In this document: one piece after another, positions 1 through 10,167 of the stretch
Position numbering within the stretch: position 1 is the stretch's first letter
How the letters are laid out: each line of letters begins with the position of its first letter
From: Cryptomeria japonica
Taxonomy: Eukaryota; Streptophyta; Pinopsida; Cupressales; Cupressaceae
Reading direction: 5' to 3'
DNA length: 64,000 bases
Assembly (NCBI RefSeq): GCF_030272615.1
Contig: NC_081410.1
Location: 186,107,619 to 186,171,618, forward strand
The notes under the pieces: generated by a model
Told to the model about the DNA's origin: nothing
Database searches by the model: none
The model's input: only the letters and a program-made list of their open reading frames with translations
Position numbers and translations under genes: made by a program

Positions 1-22
1 GGTTTTCGCAGGGGTTCGGGCG

Positions 23-260
23 CCGCTGTGCATACGCACAGTGGCGGCAGCGCCGCCCACTGTGTGTACACACAGTGGCGGACGGCATAGCCGCCGCCCA
101 CTGTGTATACACACAGTGGCGGGCGCCGTTCACTGTGCGTAGCACAGTGGCGGCCGCGACCGCCCACTGTGTTACACACAGTGCGGTGCCCTTCGGCGCC
201 GCCCACTGTGTGTAGCACAGTGGTTCGGCCGTGGCCGTCCACTGTGTTGCACACAGTGGC
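23..260. repeat. Array of seven CACTGTG/CACAGTG hairpins in the LTR
   Basis: Seven short inverted repeats with stems CCACTGTG and CACAGTGG (small variants) and 2-6 nt loops such as GTAC, GTAT or TTACA are spaced about 35-42 bp apart by GC-rich linkers. They form a GC-rich island inside an otherwise AT-rich LTR. The same array is at 9777-10014 in the other LTR, and a diverged five-hairpin version is at 60384-60562 in the solo LTR. Function is unknown. Confidence 0.9.
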
Positions 261-374
261 CCGCGAGACTTGCTTCCCCTTTTTTTTTTGCAACATTTTT
301 AATAAGTTTCATGGGTTGATAAAAATGGTATAAGATGTAGTTTTTTTTTTTTAATTTCCAATGTATATTATGTG

Positions 375-376
<2 letters not shown>

Positions 377-415
<39 letters not shown>
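377..415. repeat. TA microsatellite in the LTR
   Basis: A run of TA dinucleotides. The counterpart at about 10132-10163 is six bases shorter, and the next TA run (499-512 versus about 10243-10268) differs by six bases in the opposite direction. Slippage is therefore the main difference between the two LTRs. Confidence 0.9.
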
Positions 416-419
<4 letters not shown>

Positions 420-2655
420 GCATAGTATCGTTTATGAATATGCAGATATTTTCTTCTACAGGCATCCACAGAGCATATTTTTTTTGATGCAGAATATATA
501 TATATATATATATAGGATAAAAGGGTTTATTCTGCATTATATTTTATATGATTTGTAACAGAGATGCACAGGATTCAGAATACATGTTTTTGTTTCTTTT
601 TAAATTTCGTTGTTACAGAGGTATACATATACAGGAAATCTTATATATATATATTTTCTATATATATAGGTATATATTTTCAATATATATACTTATATAC
701 ATATAGAAATATATATATGACTAAATGTTGAAGTAATAGGGTTAAAACCCTTATATTGATCTGAGTTTTTTTTTTTTTTTAAACCATCTACATTCCGTTT
801 TAGTCTTCTAACAGCATTTAGAATAGATCTATTTATTTCTTTCTTTTATTTAAACTTGCTACAGAAATGAAATAGTTCTGGTTTTCTTTTAACAGTCATA
901 AAATAACAAAATCTAAACTATGCAAGTAAATAGTGAGAAATAAATAAAAAAACAATACTAGTTCACTCCTTTTTTTAAAACAGTCATAAAATTACAGAAT
1001 TTACACTATGCAAGTAAATAATAACCCTACTGCACTTCTTTTTCTTTTCCTTACTAATGCAGTAAATAAACTAATGAATAGTAAATAAGGAATCCTAATG
1101 CATTTTTCTGTTACTTTTCTTTAATATTGCAGTAACTAAACATGTTACAGACCAAATTTAAATGTAGTCTTCTACAACACAATAGGCATCAAAATATAAT
1201 AAAAATTTACATTACTTTCCAGAATAATAGGTTACAATAGCCCAATATAAAAATGGGTAGAATTTCTAAACAGTCATCTTTCTCTAATCTTTACACAGAA
1301 AATAAAAATTACATTTATTCAAATAGAAACAGAATCATTTTAAGTCCTATATTTACATCTACACTTTCTCTTCTTTTTCTTTTTCTCTTTTTTTTTTTGC
1401 ATTTAAATAAAAATAAGAATCCTGAATAGAAGTCTGCAACACATCAATCTGCAACTCCTAATCTTTTTCCCAAGCCACCTGCAAGTAAATTTTAGGACTG
1501 TGACCATGGGATGCTCACCTCCCAGCCTAGGCTTACCAGAAGCCACCCCCGAGCTAGGAGAATCAAGGCATAGACGGGTTACAACCAAGCAATACAACAT
1601 AACAATAGGGAAAACACACAACACATACACTTTCCCATCCCAAGCTACACTATCACCACATTTGTGGAGATAAATCTATGGGTGGAAGTGGACCAAGTAC
1701 CGTTGGGGAGACTGCAGCCAAAAAGAATATCACAAGCCACCTCATGGCAACACAAATACTCAATCAGAATTCATCCCAACCACCTTATGCCCCCCCAAAG
1801 GCTCAAAGCCATTTCTCTCCCCTTATGACCCCCAAATGCATACACAAGGCTATGCAGCAAGGGTCACAAAGGACACCCTTGAGATCACTCTCCTTAAGGA
1901 GAGCCTCTCACCCAAGGCTGTCATGCTTCTTCCACCCCAAGATCATCCTACTCTCCCAAGAGTAGGAGATCTTGGACACTCCCAAAACAAAAACACAAAA
2001 CAGAAAAAAACATAGAAATAAAACTACACATTATTTCCTTCTACAACATTATACATACACACTTCCTTTACAAGCAAATCTTTCCTTCAACAAAACAACA
2101 TAGCTAACATAAACAACATAAACAAGAGGAGATAACAACCAACCTTATTCTGCCAATAGGTATTCTAAACTTGGTTGAAGATGAGCTGCCCAATCCACAC
2201 AACTTTCTGCAAATCTTGGCCACCAAATTCCTCTAAATTTTCTAAAACTGGTTTTTCCTTTCAAATTTTTCCAAAAATCTCCAAAAGTGGAGAGTGGGTG
2301 ATTAGCTCACTAAGCTTCCATTCTTAGCCTAAGAAGGCCTCTCTCACTCCTTCCAACCTCTTGGATAGAGTGAGTGATCTCCCATTGGGTTGGTCTTCCC
2401 TAGGTCTTACACACTCCCTAACCTAGGTGCCTAGAGAAGGGAAATGGAATGGGGAAGAGGGATTACTATCTCCAAGAAGGTTATCCTACCAAGGATGGCA
2501 CTCCTATAGATGGAATTCGTCCATCTTGGGAAAACCACTTTTTTGGGTGGTTAAACAAGTCCTAAGGGAAAGACACATGGCCAATTTTGGCCTTCACCCA
2601 TAGGTACCCCATGAGGCCTAATAAAAAAGCTCTAAAATTGACTCTAGGAGTTGAT

Positions 2656-2712
2656 TTGACCTTCAGAAAGTCCACCTGAAGTTAACCTACGGGTCAACTC
2701 TGAGTTGACCTT
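2656..2712. promoter_or_regulatory. Cluster of TTGACC / GGTCAA (W-box-like) motifs in U3
   Basis: TTGACC at 2656-2661, GGGTCAAC at 2691-2698 and GTTGACC at 2704-2710 lie within 60 bp. The same cluster is in the right LTR (about 12410-12466) and, with changes, in the solo LTR (about 62797-62855). TTGAC(C/T) is the core of the WRKY-binding W-box in plants. In element orientation this is about 0.8 kb into the LTR. A regulatory role is inference. Confidence 0.4.
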
Positions 2713-2972
2713 CCTTGTGGCTCTCTAACCTAGATTTCTTGGTTCCTTCAAGGATAATTAGGGGATATAACCATTAACAAAAATAAAACCTTCAAAAAGG
2801 TGACATGACAAATTGCCAACACAACATACTACATAGGTGTCAAGTGACACTACAACATAATTCCACATCACAATAAACACATGGCAATTGTCCCTTAAAC
2901 AATTTAAATATTCCAATAAATACAAATTACACTCATGCAACATTTTACATTTACGAATAAAATACAGTACAT

Positions 2973-3007
2973 ACGGGGTGTTGTCTCTCCAAATAGACAA
3001 CCCCTGG
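2973..3007. repeat. Conserved LTR hairpin GGGG..TTGTCT / AGACAACCCC
   Basis: The arms GGGG-TG-TTGTCT and AGACAACCCC surround a short loop. The 35-bp block is unchanged in the right LTR (12727-12761) and in the much older solo LTR (63108-63142), although the sequence around it has diverged. It lies about 500 nt from the 5' end of the LTR on the element strand. Confidence 0.7.
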
Positions 3008-3510
3008 TTTTACTAACGCACATTGGCCTAGGCTTGATTCTCCCTAATATTTCCATGGTCACATGGATATTTTCCTGCACATCTCAATTTAAACATTAGT
3101 ACTTCCCAAATAGCCTCATATAAAATATAAAATCACATAATCAGAATACAATACATTCATTCTACAAAGACTTGACATTATGAAATATAATTTGTCACAA
3201 TTCAAAGCAATTTCCTCATAATCCTCAAAATTTGATCCATCTACAATATATGCAAACATTTTCCAAACATTATATCTAATCCTGAAATTCAGATAATAAC
3301 CTGCATCATCACAACATTACCCTACTCTAGAATCATATAATATTCTATAATCCACAAGGCATAGAAATGAAGCATCCACATATATCAATGTTACCAAAAT
3401 CGCGGAATCATGAAAAGTTCTATATCCATAGTGTGTCCAAACTAGTATCCAAAATAGTTCCAAAATGAAAATAACTGAAGAGATAGGATGGGTTGGGGTA
3501 GGGCCTCACA

Positions 3511-3522
3511 CCCTCCCCCTCT
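3511..3522 (-). other. Polypurine tract of the Ty3 element
   Basis: On the minus strand AGAGGGGGAGGG directly precedes the LTR start TGTGAGG. This is the expected plus-strand primer position. It overlaps the last bases of pol, whose TAG stop is at 3521-3523. Confidence 0.9.
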
Positions 3523-6500
3523 AGGTATGAACGTCCTCCTGGAGTTCATCAAAAAGATGAGGGTACTGTGATCTCATACGTGCTGCATCCTCCCATGAAG
3601 CTATAACCTCATCATAGCAATCCCACTGGACCCTAACCTGGTCCAGCTCTCGACCTCGAAGGGCCAACGTCCGGCGTGCCAAAATGCGAATGGGCTCCAA
3701 GGCTAACTGCCCGTCCGACTCCACCTGCAAGGCATCCCAATCTAAAATATGAGACTCATCATAGATATATTTTCTCAAAACTGACACATGAAACACATCG
3801 TGGATGCGTGACAGGCTAGGTGGCAAAGCTAGGCGATAAGCAATTGGTCCTATCCTCTCAAGGATCTCGAAGGGTCCAACAAAGCGAGGTGCGAGCTTAG
3901 AACCCTTTCCATAGCGGATTGGACTCTTATGCGGTCGCACTCTCAGGAAAACTCTGTCCCCAACCATGTAACTCCGGTCTATCCTCTTTGCATCGGCATA
4001 TTTCTTCTGCCTATCCTGTGCCTCTCTAAGGCGCTGTCTAATCAAAGTTACCTGTTGCTCCATATCACGGACCAACTCAGGGCCTATGGCCACTCTGTCC
4101 TCAATACGATCCCAACTCAAAGGTGTCCTGCATGGTCTGCCGTACAAGGCCTGAAAGGGTGGCATCCCCAAAGAAGTGTGATGCCCATTATTATAGGCAA
4201 ATTCTACTAAATGCAGGTACTCCTCCCATCGGGTCTGATGATCCATGACGTACATGCGGAGCATATCCTCTAACACCTGGTTAACCCGCTCTATCTGGCC
4301 ATCTGTCTCTGGATGGTAGGCTGTGCTGAAGTTGAGCTTAGTGCCCAACGCTGCCTGTAATGCCTTCCAAAAGGAAGATGTAAAGAGAGAATCCCTATCA
4401 GAGATAATCTTGCGTGGGACACCATGAAGCCTAACAATGTCTCGTAAGAACACCTGTGCCACTGCTGGAGCTGTGAAGGTAGTCCGAACTGGTGAGAAGT
4501 GGGCTACTTTGGTCAATTTGTCAACTGTCACCAAGATAGCATCATGGCGACGCGATGACATAGGAAGACCAATAATGAAGTCCATGGATATAGTATCCCA
4601 CTTCCACTCTGGTATAGCATGGGACTGGAGTAACCCTCCTGGATGGCGGTGCTCTGCCTTGACTCTCTGACACTCAAGGCATCGGGCTACTAACTCGGCG
4701 ATAAGCTGCCGCATTCCTGGCCAATGATATAACTGCCTCAAGTCAGCATGCATCTTCTTAACCCCGGGATGTGCTGCATAAGGAGCTCTATGAGCCTCCA
4801 TGACAATGAAATCTCGCAAACCCCCAGAAGAGGGTACATAAATGCGCCCTCTATGGCGTAATAAACCATCAGACTCCAAAGAGTAGTCCACAAACTTCCC
4901 CTCCAGGGTCTCCTGACTACGGATCCTCTGACAAACCTCAAGATACCAATCATCCTCTGGCAATTGCTGCAAAATACGGTCTCTCAAATCAGTGCTCATG
5001 GATATGGTGTAAACCTCATGTCGTCTCCTACTTAGGGCATCTGCGACCACATTCTCCTTTCCTTTGATGTAATGAACATCAAAATCATACTCACAAAGGA
5101 ACTCCATCCATCTCCTCTGACGTGCATTAAGGTTAGGCTGGGTGAAGATATACTGCAAACTCTGATGGTCTGAATGAAGCTCGAAGTGATGACCTAAAAG
5201 GAAGTGTCTCCACCTCACAAGTGCATGTACAACTGCCGCAAGCTCTAGGTCGTGCGTAGGGTAGTTAAGCTCGTGAGTCTTAAGTTTCCTAGACTCGTAT
5301 GCTATAACCCTACCCTCCTGCATAAGAACTGCTCCCAATCCATCTAAGGAAGCATCCGTGCATACCATGAAGTCGGCCGTGGGGTCTGGCACGATAAGAA
5401 TAGGTGCACTAGTAAGGGCCCTTTTTAGATCCTGAAAAGCCCTCTCACACTTCTCTGTCCACTCGAATTTCTTCCCTTTTCGCTGGAGGGATGTGATGGG
5501 GTGTGCAACTCTGGAAAATCCCTCCACAAAACGTCTATAGTATCCTGCTAAACCCATGAAGCTTCTGACCTCTGTCACACTGGTAGGTGCCGGCCAATCC
5601 ATGATGGCTCTAATCTTTGATGGGTCAACTGAGATCCCATCACCGGATATAACATGCCCTAGGTACTTGACCTCTGATCTAAAGAAGGCACACTTCGACA
5701 AACTGCCGAACAACTGGTTATCCCTCAAACACTGCAAAACCTGTCTCAAATGCTCCTCATGCTCCTGCTCATTTCGGGAATAGATCAATATGTCGTCGAG
5801 GAACACTATCACAAATCGGTCGAGGAAGGTGCGGAATACCCCATTCATGAGACTCATGAATACAGCTGGAGCATTCGTAAGACCGAATGGGACCACAGTG
5901 AACTCATAGTGGCCATATCTGGTGCGAAACGCGGTCTTGTGGATATCACTTTCCACAATTCTCAACTGATGATACCCTGACTTCAGGTCTATTTTGGAAA
6001 ACACTTTGGCACCCTGAAGCTGATCAAACAAATCATCGATCCTCGGTAAAGGATAGCGGTTCTTGATGGTTACTTTATTCAGTTGCCTGTAATCCATGCA
6101 TAACCGAAGGGATCCATCTTTCTTCTTCACGAAGATGACTGGTGCGCCCCAAGGAGAGACGCTAGGACGGATGTGACCCTTCTCTAAGAGTTCCTCTAGC
6201 TGCATCTTGAGCTCATTAAGCTCATGAGTGGTCATCCTATAAGGTGCTCTCGAAACTGGCTCGGCTCCTGGTACCAAATCTATGTGGAAGTCAATTTCCC
6301 TGCTGGGCGGCATACCGGGTAGCTCATCAGGAAACACGTCTGCAAATGCCTCAAGGATGGGATGATCATCTATGGAAGGCTCCTTCTCATTTTCTTCCTC
6401 TCGGTCACTGATTGTGATAGCAAACAACTGGCATCCCTTCCGCATGCTCCTCTTAAGCTGCATTGCGGATATCATACGAAGAGACACGGGTCTCTGAATC

Positions 6501-7246
6501 CCAGTGATTACTATGGGAGCACCATGATCATCCTCACACTCAACCTTTTTCAAGCGACAATCCATCTTGGCTCTGTGGGCGTAAAGCCAATCCATGCCAA
6601 GTACGACGCCATAAGATCCGAGTGGTGTAACTCTAAGGTCTACTAAGGTGGTGGTATTACCAATCTGGAGCGGACATCCCCTAACCTCTGAATCCACTGA
6701 CACTCTAGCTCCTGAAGCTAACTCCACTTCCCAGCTGACACTTTGCCTTACTGCCACTAGCCCGCAACGCTCCACAACCAATGGAGATATAAAGGAGTCA
6801 GTCGCTCCTGAGTCAAATAATATAGAAATACTACTACCTCTGACCTTACCTGCAGCCTCGATGACTGTGGCCTGGTGCTCTGCCTGGCGGTTATCAACTG
6901 CTGCGAAGACTCTATGGGCCTTGCCCATGTCCCCAACTGTAGGCTCTGATGTTGCCATCCTCTGATTCCCTGTCATCTGTCCCTGTGGACACTCTCTCGC
7001 CATGTGCCCCATGGCTCCACACGTGAAGCAAGCACCGCGTGCCTGAAACTGTGCACCCTGAGGCCTAGTAAAAGGATGCCCACCTGTCCGGCTAGAACCA
7101 CTGTACCCACCCCTGGAGGACTGCTGAGCCCGTGCCGGGGGCGTGTATGTACCCTGTACTCTCTGGTCACGCCTAGGACCCTGTGACTGCCACTGTTTGG
7201 GCCTGGAGCCCTGCTGTCCCTGAGGTGGCCTCTGTCTCTGATTCTG
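3521..7246 (-). CDS. pol: Ty3 pol: zinc knuckle, protease, RT, RNase H, integrase, chromodomain-like tail
   Basis: The frame is open from the gag TAG (7247-7249) to a TAG at 3521. The first Met after that stop is at 7012; numbering below is from there. A CCHC knuckle ([14 protein letters not shown]) spans this Met. The protease motif DSGATDS starts at residue 67. RT covers roughly 255-440 with the catalytic motif FLDD at 404-407. RNase H has CTDAS near 552 and HSDH near 615. Integrase has the HHCC finger H741, H748, C778, C781 and the triad D811, D872, E908 with D-35-E spacing. The last 70 or so residues resemble the chromodomain-like tail of Tekay/Del chromoviruses. All catalytic residues I can check are present and no frameshift is visible. 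In the family, Gag-Pol is one polyprotein that copies the RNA in virus-like particles and integrates the cDNA. Conserved motifs, the young age and the open frame suggest recent activity; whether this copy is still active depends on the TAG. Confidence 0.93.
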   Translation of the reverse strand, partial: QNQRQRPPQGQQGSRPKQWQSQGPRRDQRVQGTYTPPARAQQSSRGGYSGSSRTGGHPFTRPQGAQFQARGACFTCGAMGHMARECPQGQMTGNQRMATSEPTVGDMGKAHRVFAAVDNRQAEHQATVIEAAGKVRGSSISILFDSGATDSFISPLVVERCGLVAVRQSVSWEVELASGARVSVDSEVRGCPLQIGNTTTLVDLRVTPLGSYGVVLGMDWLYAHRAKMDCRLKKVECEDDHGAPIVITGIQRPVSLRMISAMQLKRSMRKGCQLFAITISDREEENEKEPSIDDHPILEAFADVFPDELPGMPPSREIDFHIDLVPGAEPVSRAPYRMTTHELNELKMQLEELLEKGHIRPSVSPWGAPVIFVKKKDGSLRLCMDYRQLNKVTIKNRYPLPRIDDLFDQLQGAKVFSKIDLKSGYHQLRIVESDIHKTAFRTRYGHYEFTVVPFGLTNAPAVFMSLMNGVFRTFLDRFVIVFLDDILIYSRNEQEHEEHLRQVLQCLRDNQLFGSLSKCAFFRSEVKYLGHVISGDGISVDPSKIRAIMDWPAPTSVTEVRSFMGLAGYYRRFVEGFSRVAHPITSLQRKGKKFEWTEKCERAFQDLKRALTSAPILIVPDPTADFMVCTDASLDGLGAVLMQEGRVIAYESRKLKTHELNYPTHDLELAAVVHALVRWRHFLLGHHFELHSDHQSLQYIFTQPNLNARQRRWMEFLCEYDFDVHYIKGKENVVADALSRRRHEVYTISMSTDLRDRILQQLPEDDWYLEVCQRIRSQETLEGKFVDYSLESDGLLRHRGRIYVPSSGGLRDFIVMEAHRAPYAAHPGVKKMHADLRQLYHWPGMRQLIAELVARCLECQRVKAEHRHPGGLLQSHAIPEWKWDTISMDFIIGLPMSSRRHDAILVTVDKLTKVAHFSPVRTTFTAPAVAQVFLRDIVRLHGVPRKIISDRDSLFTSSFWKALQAALGTKLNFSTAYHPETDGQIERVNQVLEDMLRMYVMDHQTRWEEYLHLVEFAYNNGHHTSLGMPPFQALYGRPCRTPLSWDRIEDRVAIGPELVRDMEQQVTLIRQRLREAQDRQKKYADAKRIDRSYMVGDRVFLRVRPHKSPIRYGKGSKLAPRFVGPFEILERIGPIAYRLALPPSLSRIHDVFHVSVLRKYIYDESHILDWDALQVESDGQLALEPIRILARRTLALRGRELDQVRVQWDCYDEVIASWEDAARMRSQYPHLFDELQEDVHT

Positions 7247-8287
7247 CTATGACTGCTGTGGAGGAGGGGGTTTATGGGACCCCGAAACATTTCTGTGGTT
7301 GCCTTTCCAATGGGGTTTCTGAAACCCGAAAGGCTGGGGAGCTGGGTTTCGGTTCTGGAACCGATCCCTCGTGTCCTGTGGCCTGATCTGAATCTCCTCG
7401 GCTATAAGGGCCTTCTCTACGGCAACCCGAAGGCTCCCTGGAGCGGCCATCCTCACTGGTCCTGCTATCCCAGCATTAAGCCCCCTAACAAAACGGTTGA
7501 CGAGTAGCTTCTCGTCCTTCAGGTAATCTACATAAGGTAGGAGCTCAATAAACTTACTCTCGTACTGGGTCACTGTGAGACCCTTCTGCTGGAGGTCATG
7601 GAACTCATCGATCCTACGCTGCCGGAAATGCTCTGACAAGTACCTCTCTCTGAACCTCTCTGTGAAGATTTCCCATGTGATGGTATCTGCAGTGAGTCCG
7701 CACTTGAATTCCTCTTGCTTCCACCATGTGGAGGCTGTCGATCTCAGAAGGTGGACTGCAACGCGTGCCTTCAGATTGCTTTCATAAGATCGCAATGCGA
7801 AGCACCGATCTAGGCTTAAAAGCCATGCCTCAGCCTCTACTCCGTCAGTAGTGCCTCCAAAAGATGGCGGCTGGAGGCGTAAAACCTCTCTAATCAGGTC
7901 TCCTGGTTCCTGACGTGCTCTCTCAAAGTACACAGGTGCTGCTACTGGAGGGGGTTCGGGCAGGTGAACGGACTCTGGCTCATGCTCTGCCTCACCCTCT
8001 ACAGAATTAGGAGGTGGACTCCTACTCCGTTCCCTATCCACTGATCTATGACTCCCTGAGTTCTGATTGTCTGCATGACGGTCCACTGCTGGAAGCCTAT
8101 CCTGCACGATCCCGATCAAGTTCTGAAGAGCTAGCAAGATGTCTCGGTTAGGGTCAACCGGTGGTTCGGGAGGTGCTTCCGGGTTCCCTTCTGGAACCGG
8201 TTCCTCCCTAGCAACATCCTCGCGTGCCATACGTGTATGCCTAGGACCCCTTCCGTGCTTGCGAGCTTGTCGCGTAGTCGGAGGCAT
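7247..8287 (-). CDS. gag: Ty3 Gag N-terminal part, ending at an in-frame TAG
   Basis: The ATG at 8285-8287 (minus strand) is the best start. The protein is about 347 residues: a basic N terminus (TTRQARKHGRG), an acidic/proline-rich stretch, then a retrotransposon-gag domain (about residues 150-290) with the typical WW and FxxxYL patterns. A glutamine/proline-rich tail stops at TAG 7247-7249. The following codons stay in the same frame and run straight into the zinc knuckle of pol, so gag and pol form a single frame with one stop. Because TAG sits in a run of CAG (Gln) codons and before the CCHC motif, a C-to-T nonsense change is more likely than programmed readthrough, but readthrough cannot be excluded. 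Confidence 0.9.
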   Translation of the reverse strand: MPPTTRQARKHGRGPRHTRMAREDVAREEPVPEGNPEAPPEPPVDPNRDILLALQNLIGIVQDRLPAVDRHADNQNSGSHRSVDRERSRSPPPNSVEGEAEHEPESVHLPEPPPVAAPVYFERARQEPGDLIREVLRLQPPSFGGTTDGVEAEAWLLSLDRCFALRSYESNLKARVAVHLLRSTASTWWKQEEFKCGLTADTITWEIFTERFRERYLSEHFRQRRIDEFHDLQQKGLTVTQYESKFIELLPYVDYLKDEKLLVNRFVRGLNAGIAGPVRMAAPGSLRVAVEKALIAEEIQIRPQDTRDRFQNRNPAPQPFGFQKPHWKGNHRNVSGSHKPPPPQQS

Positions 8288-8444
8288 CCTATGAGGAAAC
8301 AAAAATAAAATAAATAAACAATTAATTTAAACAATTCAATTTTCATATATTTATATTCTTATTTTCCGTTTAAGAAAATATTTGATTAATTTAGATAATT
8401 AAAGCGAAACGTAATGGAGAAAGGTTCCTAGTGTTGGAAACCTT

Positions 8445-8456
8445 GCTCTGATACCA
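8445..8456 (-). other. Primer-binding site for initiator tRNA-Met (Ty3 element)
   Basis: The minus strand reads TGGTATCAGAGC, complementary to the 3' end of plant initiator tRNA-Met. It lies 3 nt downstream of the LTR end ..GGGCACGACA. The leader between it and the gag ATG is about 157 nt. Confidence 0.92.
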
Positions 8457-9277
8457 AGATGTCGTGCCCAAACTTTAGGGCACAAAAACGGAACAACAAA
8501 TTTTTTTTGACGTCATGAACTCGCTATAAATCCTAATACATAACGACTGTATTTAAAGTTTTGTCTTATCTAGGATGTAATTAACTTACTTACTAAGGTT
8601 AAGTTAAATAACCAACTCGAGCGAGTGACTTGATTGATGAAGATTAATTTGCATTGCCGATTAGTTAGCTAGCTCAATTACCTAAGACAAGTTGTCGCTA
8701 ATTAAACCAAGGAATAATTGGTTACCTTAAGGTATTAAATCATTCCCAATCCATATAAGGATAATGCTATTGATTAATTGATACACCTGCGAAATTATTA
8801 TATACATCCAACTGATGAGGGTTCGAATTACTACAATGTCGTTTGTCCACTAAAACCGACAATAAGCTAAGGCCAATTCCAATTTTCCCTAACTTCTTAA
8901 TTTGTCGATTAAATTAAATTTGGCCCAAGCTTACCCCCAAAGGGTTTATGGTCCATAAAATTGGTTCTACAAATTCCCTTTTTTTTTAAATTTTCCTAAT
9001 ACCCCAAATATAATTAGGGAAGTCTATTGATTAATTAATTAAATTATTCGAGTTGATGTATGGTGTTTCCGATTTTGATAACCCCTTCATTCTTAAATCT
9101 TTTTTTTTTTAAATTTCAAATCTCCTAAGGAGTAAATGGACATATAATAATCCTATCATTAATTAACCCCATTTCATATATTAAAATCAATGTTTAAAAA
9201 TTCCATAATATTTCAATTATAAACTTAACCCCAAATTTTATACTAAAATCTAGCTTTAAATTTCCAATTTAATTTCC

Positions 9278-9281
<4 letters not shown>

Positions 9282-9343
<62 letters not shown>

Positions 9344-9521
9344 ATTATAAATTCTTAAATTCTAATCCTCATTATAAATTAAAATCAATTTAAATGTCCC
9401 CAAATCTAAATCTCCAATATGTATATAAATATATATGTATATATAAATATACATATATATATATATATATCAATATATTCATTTATATATATATACATAT
9501 ATATATGTATATATATATATT
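9282..9521. repeat. TA microsatellite block in the Ty3 LTR
   Basis: A pure TA run (9282-9340) and a mixed TATATG/ATATAC region (9421-9521) flank a short AT-rich spacer. A similar TA-rich block is in the solo LTR at about 59858-59990. Confidence 0.9.
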
Positions 9522-9532
9522 CTTATAATGCT

Positions 9533-9560
9533 AACCCTAACCCGAAATGGGGTTAGGGTT
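9533..9560. repeat. Telomere-like hairpin 1 (AACCCTAACCC / GGGTTAGGGTT)
   Basis: Perfect 11-bp arms, AACCCTAACCC (9533-9543) and GGGTTAGGGTT (9550-9560), surround the loop GAAATG. The arms resemble telomere repeat units in opposite orientations, so this is an inverted repeat and not a telomere tract. Confidence 0.9.
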
Positions 9561-9624
9561 GCATTTTTACATATTACACTTGTCTTATGTTATTTTTACC
9601 CCTTATTTTTTTTTTACATATTAT

Positions 9625-9649
9625 ACCCTAACCCGAAATGGGTTAGGGT
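9625..9649. repeat. Telomere-like hairpin 2 (ACCCTAACCC / GGGTTAGGGT)
   Basis: Perfect 10-bp arms surround the loop GAAAT, about 65 bp from hairpin 1 and with nearly the same sequence. The solo LTR has an equivalent with 13-bp arms at 60108-60140. Confidence 0.9.
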
Positions 9650-9776
9650 TTTATATTAACCCTTTTTCTTTGTTTTGTTTTCTTTCTCTTTTTTTTTTGT
9701 TTTGAAATGTGACTGCAGGTACGGAGGCGGAGGGTTTCATGCGGGGAGAGCGGAGGTTTTCGCAGGGGTTCGGGCG

Positions 9777-10014
9777 CCGCTGTGCATACGCACAGTGGCG
9801 GCAGCGCCGCCCACTGTGTGTACACACAGTGGCGGACGGCATAGCCGCCGCCCACTGTGTATACACACAGTGGCGGGCGCCGTTCACTGTGCGTAGCACA
9901 GTGGCGGCCGCGACCGCCCACTGTGTTACACACAGTGCGGTGCCCTTCGGCGTCGCCCACTGTGTGTAGCACAGTGGTTCGGCCGTGGCCGTCCACTGTG
10001 TTGCACACAGTGGC
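9777..10014. repeat. Array of seven CACTGTG/CACAGTG hairpins (right LTR copy)
   Basis: Same array as 23-260, with one substitution in a linker (GGCGTC for GGCGCC). It lies between the telomere-like hairpins and the TA microsatellites. On the element strand it would be about 3.25-3.5 kb into the LTR. Confidence 0.9.
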
Positions 10015-10128
10015 CCGCGAGACTTGCTTCCCCTTTTTTTTTTGCAACATTTTTAATAAGTTTCGTGGGTTGATAAAAATGGTATAAGATGTAGTTTTTT
10101 TTTTTTAATTTCCAATGTATATTATGTG

Positions 10129-10167
<39 letters not shown>

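Larger units (their letters stand above)
1..3510 (-). repeat. 3' LTR of the young Ty3 element, truncated by the window edge
   Basis: Direct repeat of 9755-13264. It ends on the plus strand with GGGCCTCACA, which is TGTGAGGCCC on the element's own strand, directly after the polypurine tract. About 1295 bp of this LTR lie outside the window. It holds the hairpin array (23-260), two TA microsatellites (about 377-415 and 499-512), an A/T-rich middle and a more mixed U3 portion (about 1450-3510). The short ORFs in it are not supported as genes. Confidence 0.95.

Noticed and set aside
23-260. Regularly spaced short palindromes that look like a CRISPR array
   Set aside because: Spacers are similar GC-rich linkers, not unique, the units are hairpins within a plant LTR, and no cas genes exist.
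172-558. Short ORFs rich in Ile and Tyr across the TA runs
   Set aside because: Both strands are open because TA repeats code for alternating Ile and Tyr; no gene evidence.
1678-1965. 95-residue ORF repeated at 11432-11719, with a related one at 61677-62174
   Set aside because: Lies in LTR U3, lacks a recognisable domain, and the solo LTR version is not frame-conserved around indels.
7004-7507. Plus-strand ORFs opposite the gag-pol junction of the Ty3 element
   Set aside because: Antisense shadows of gag and pol.
9533-9649. Possible interstitial telomere repeats
   Set aside because: Only two units per arm in opposite orientations; these are hairpins, not a telomeric tract.
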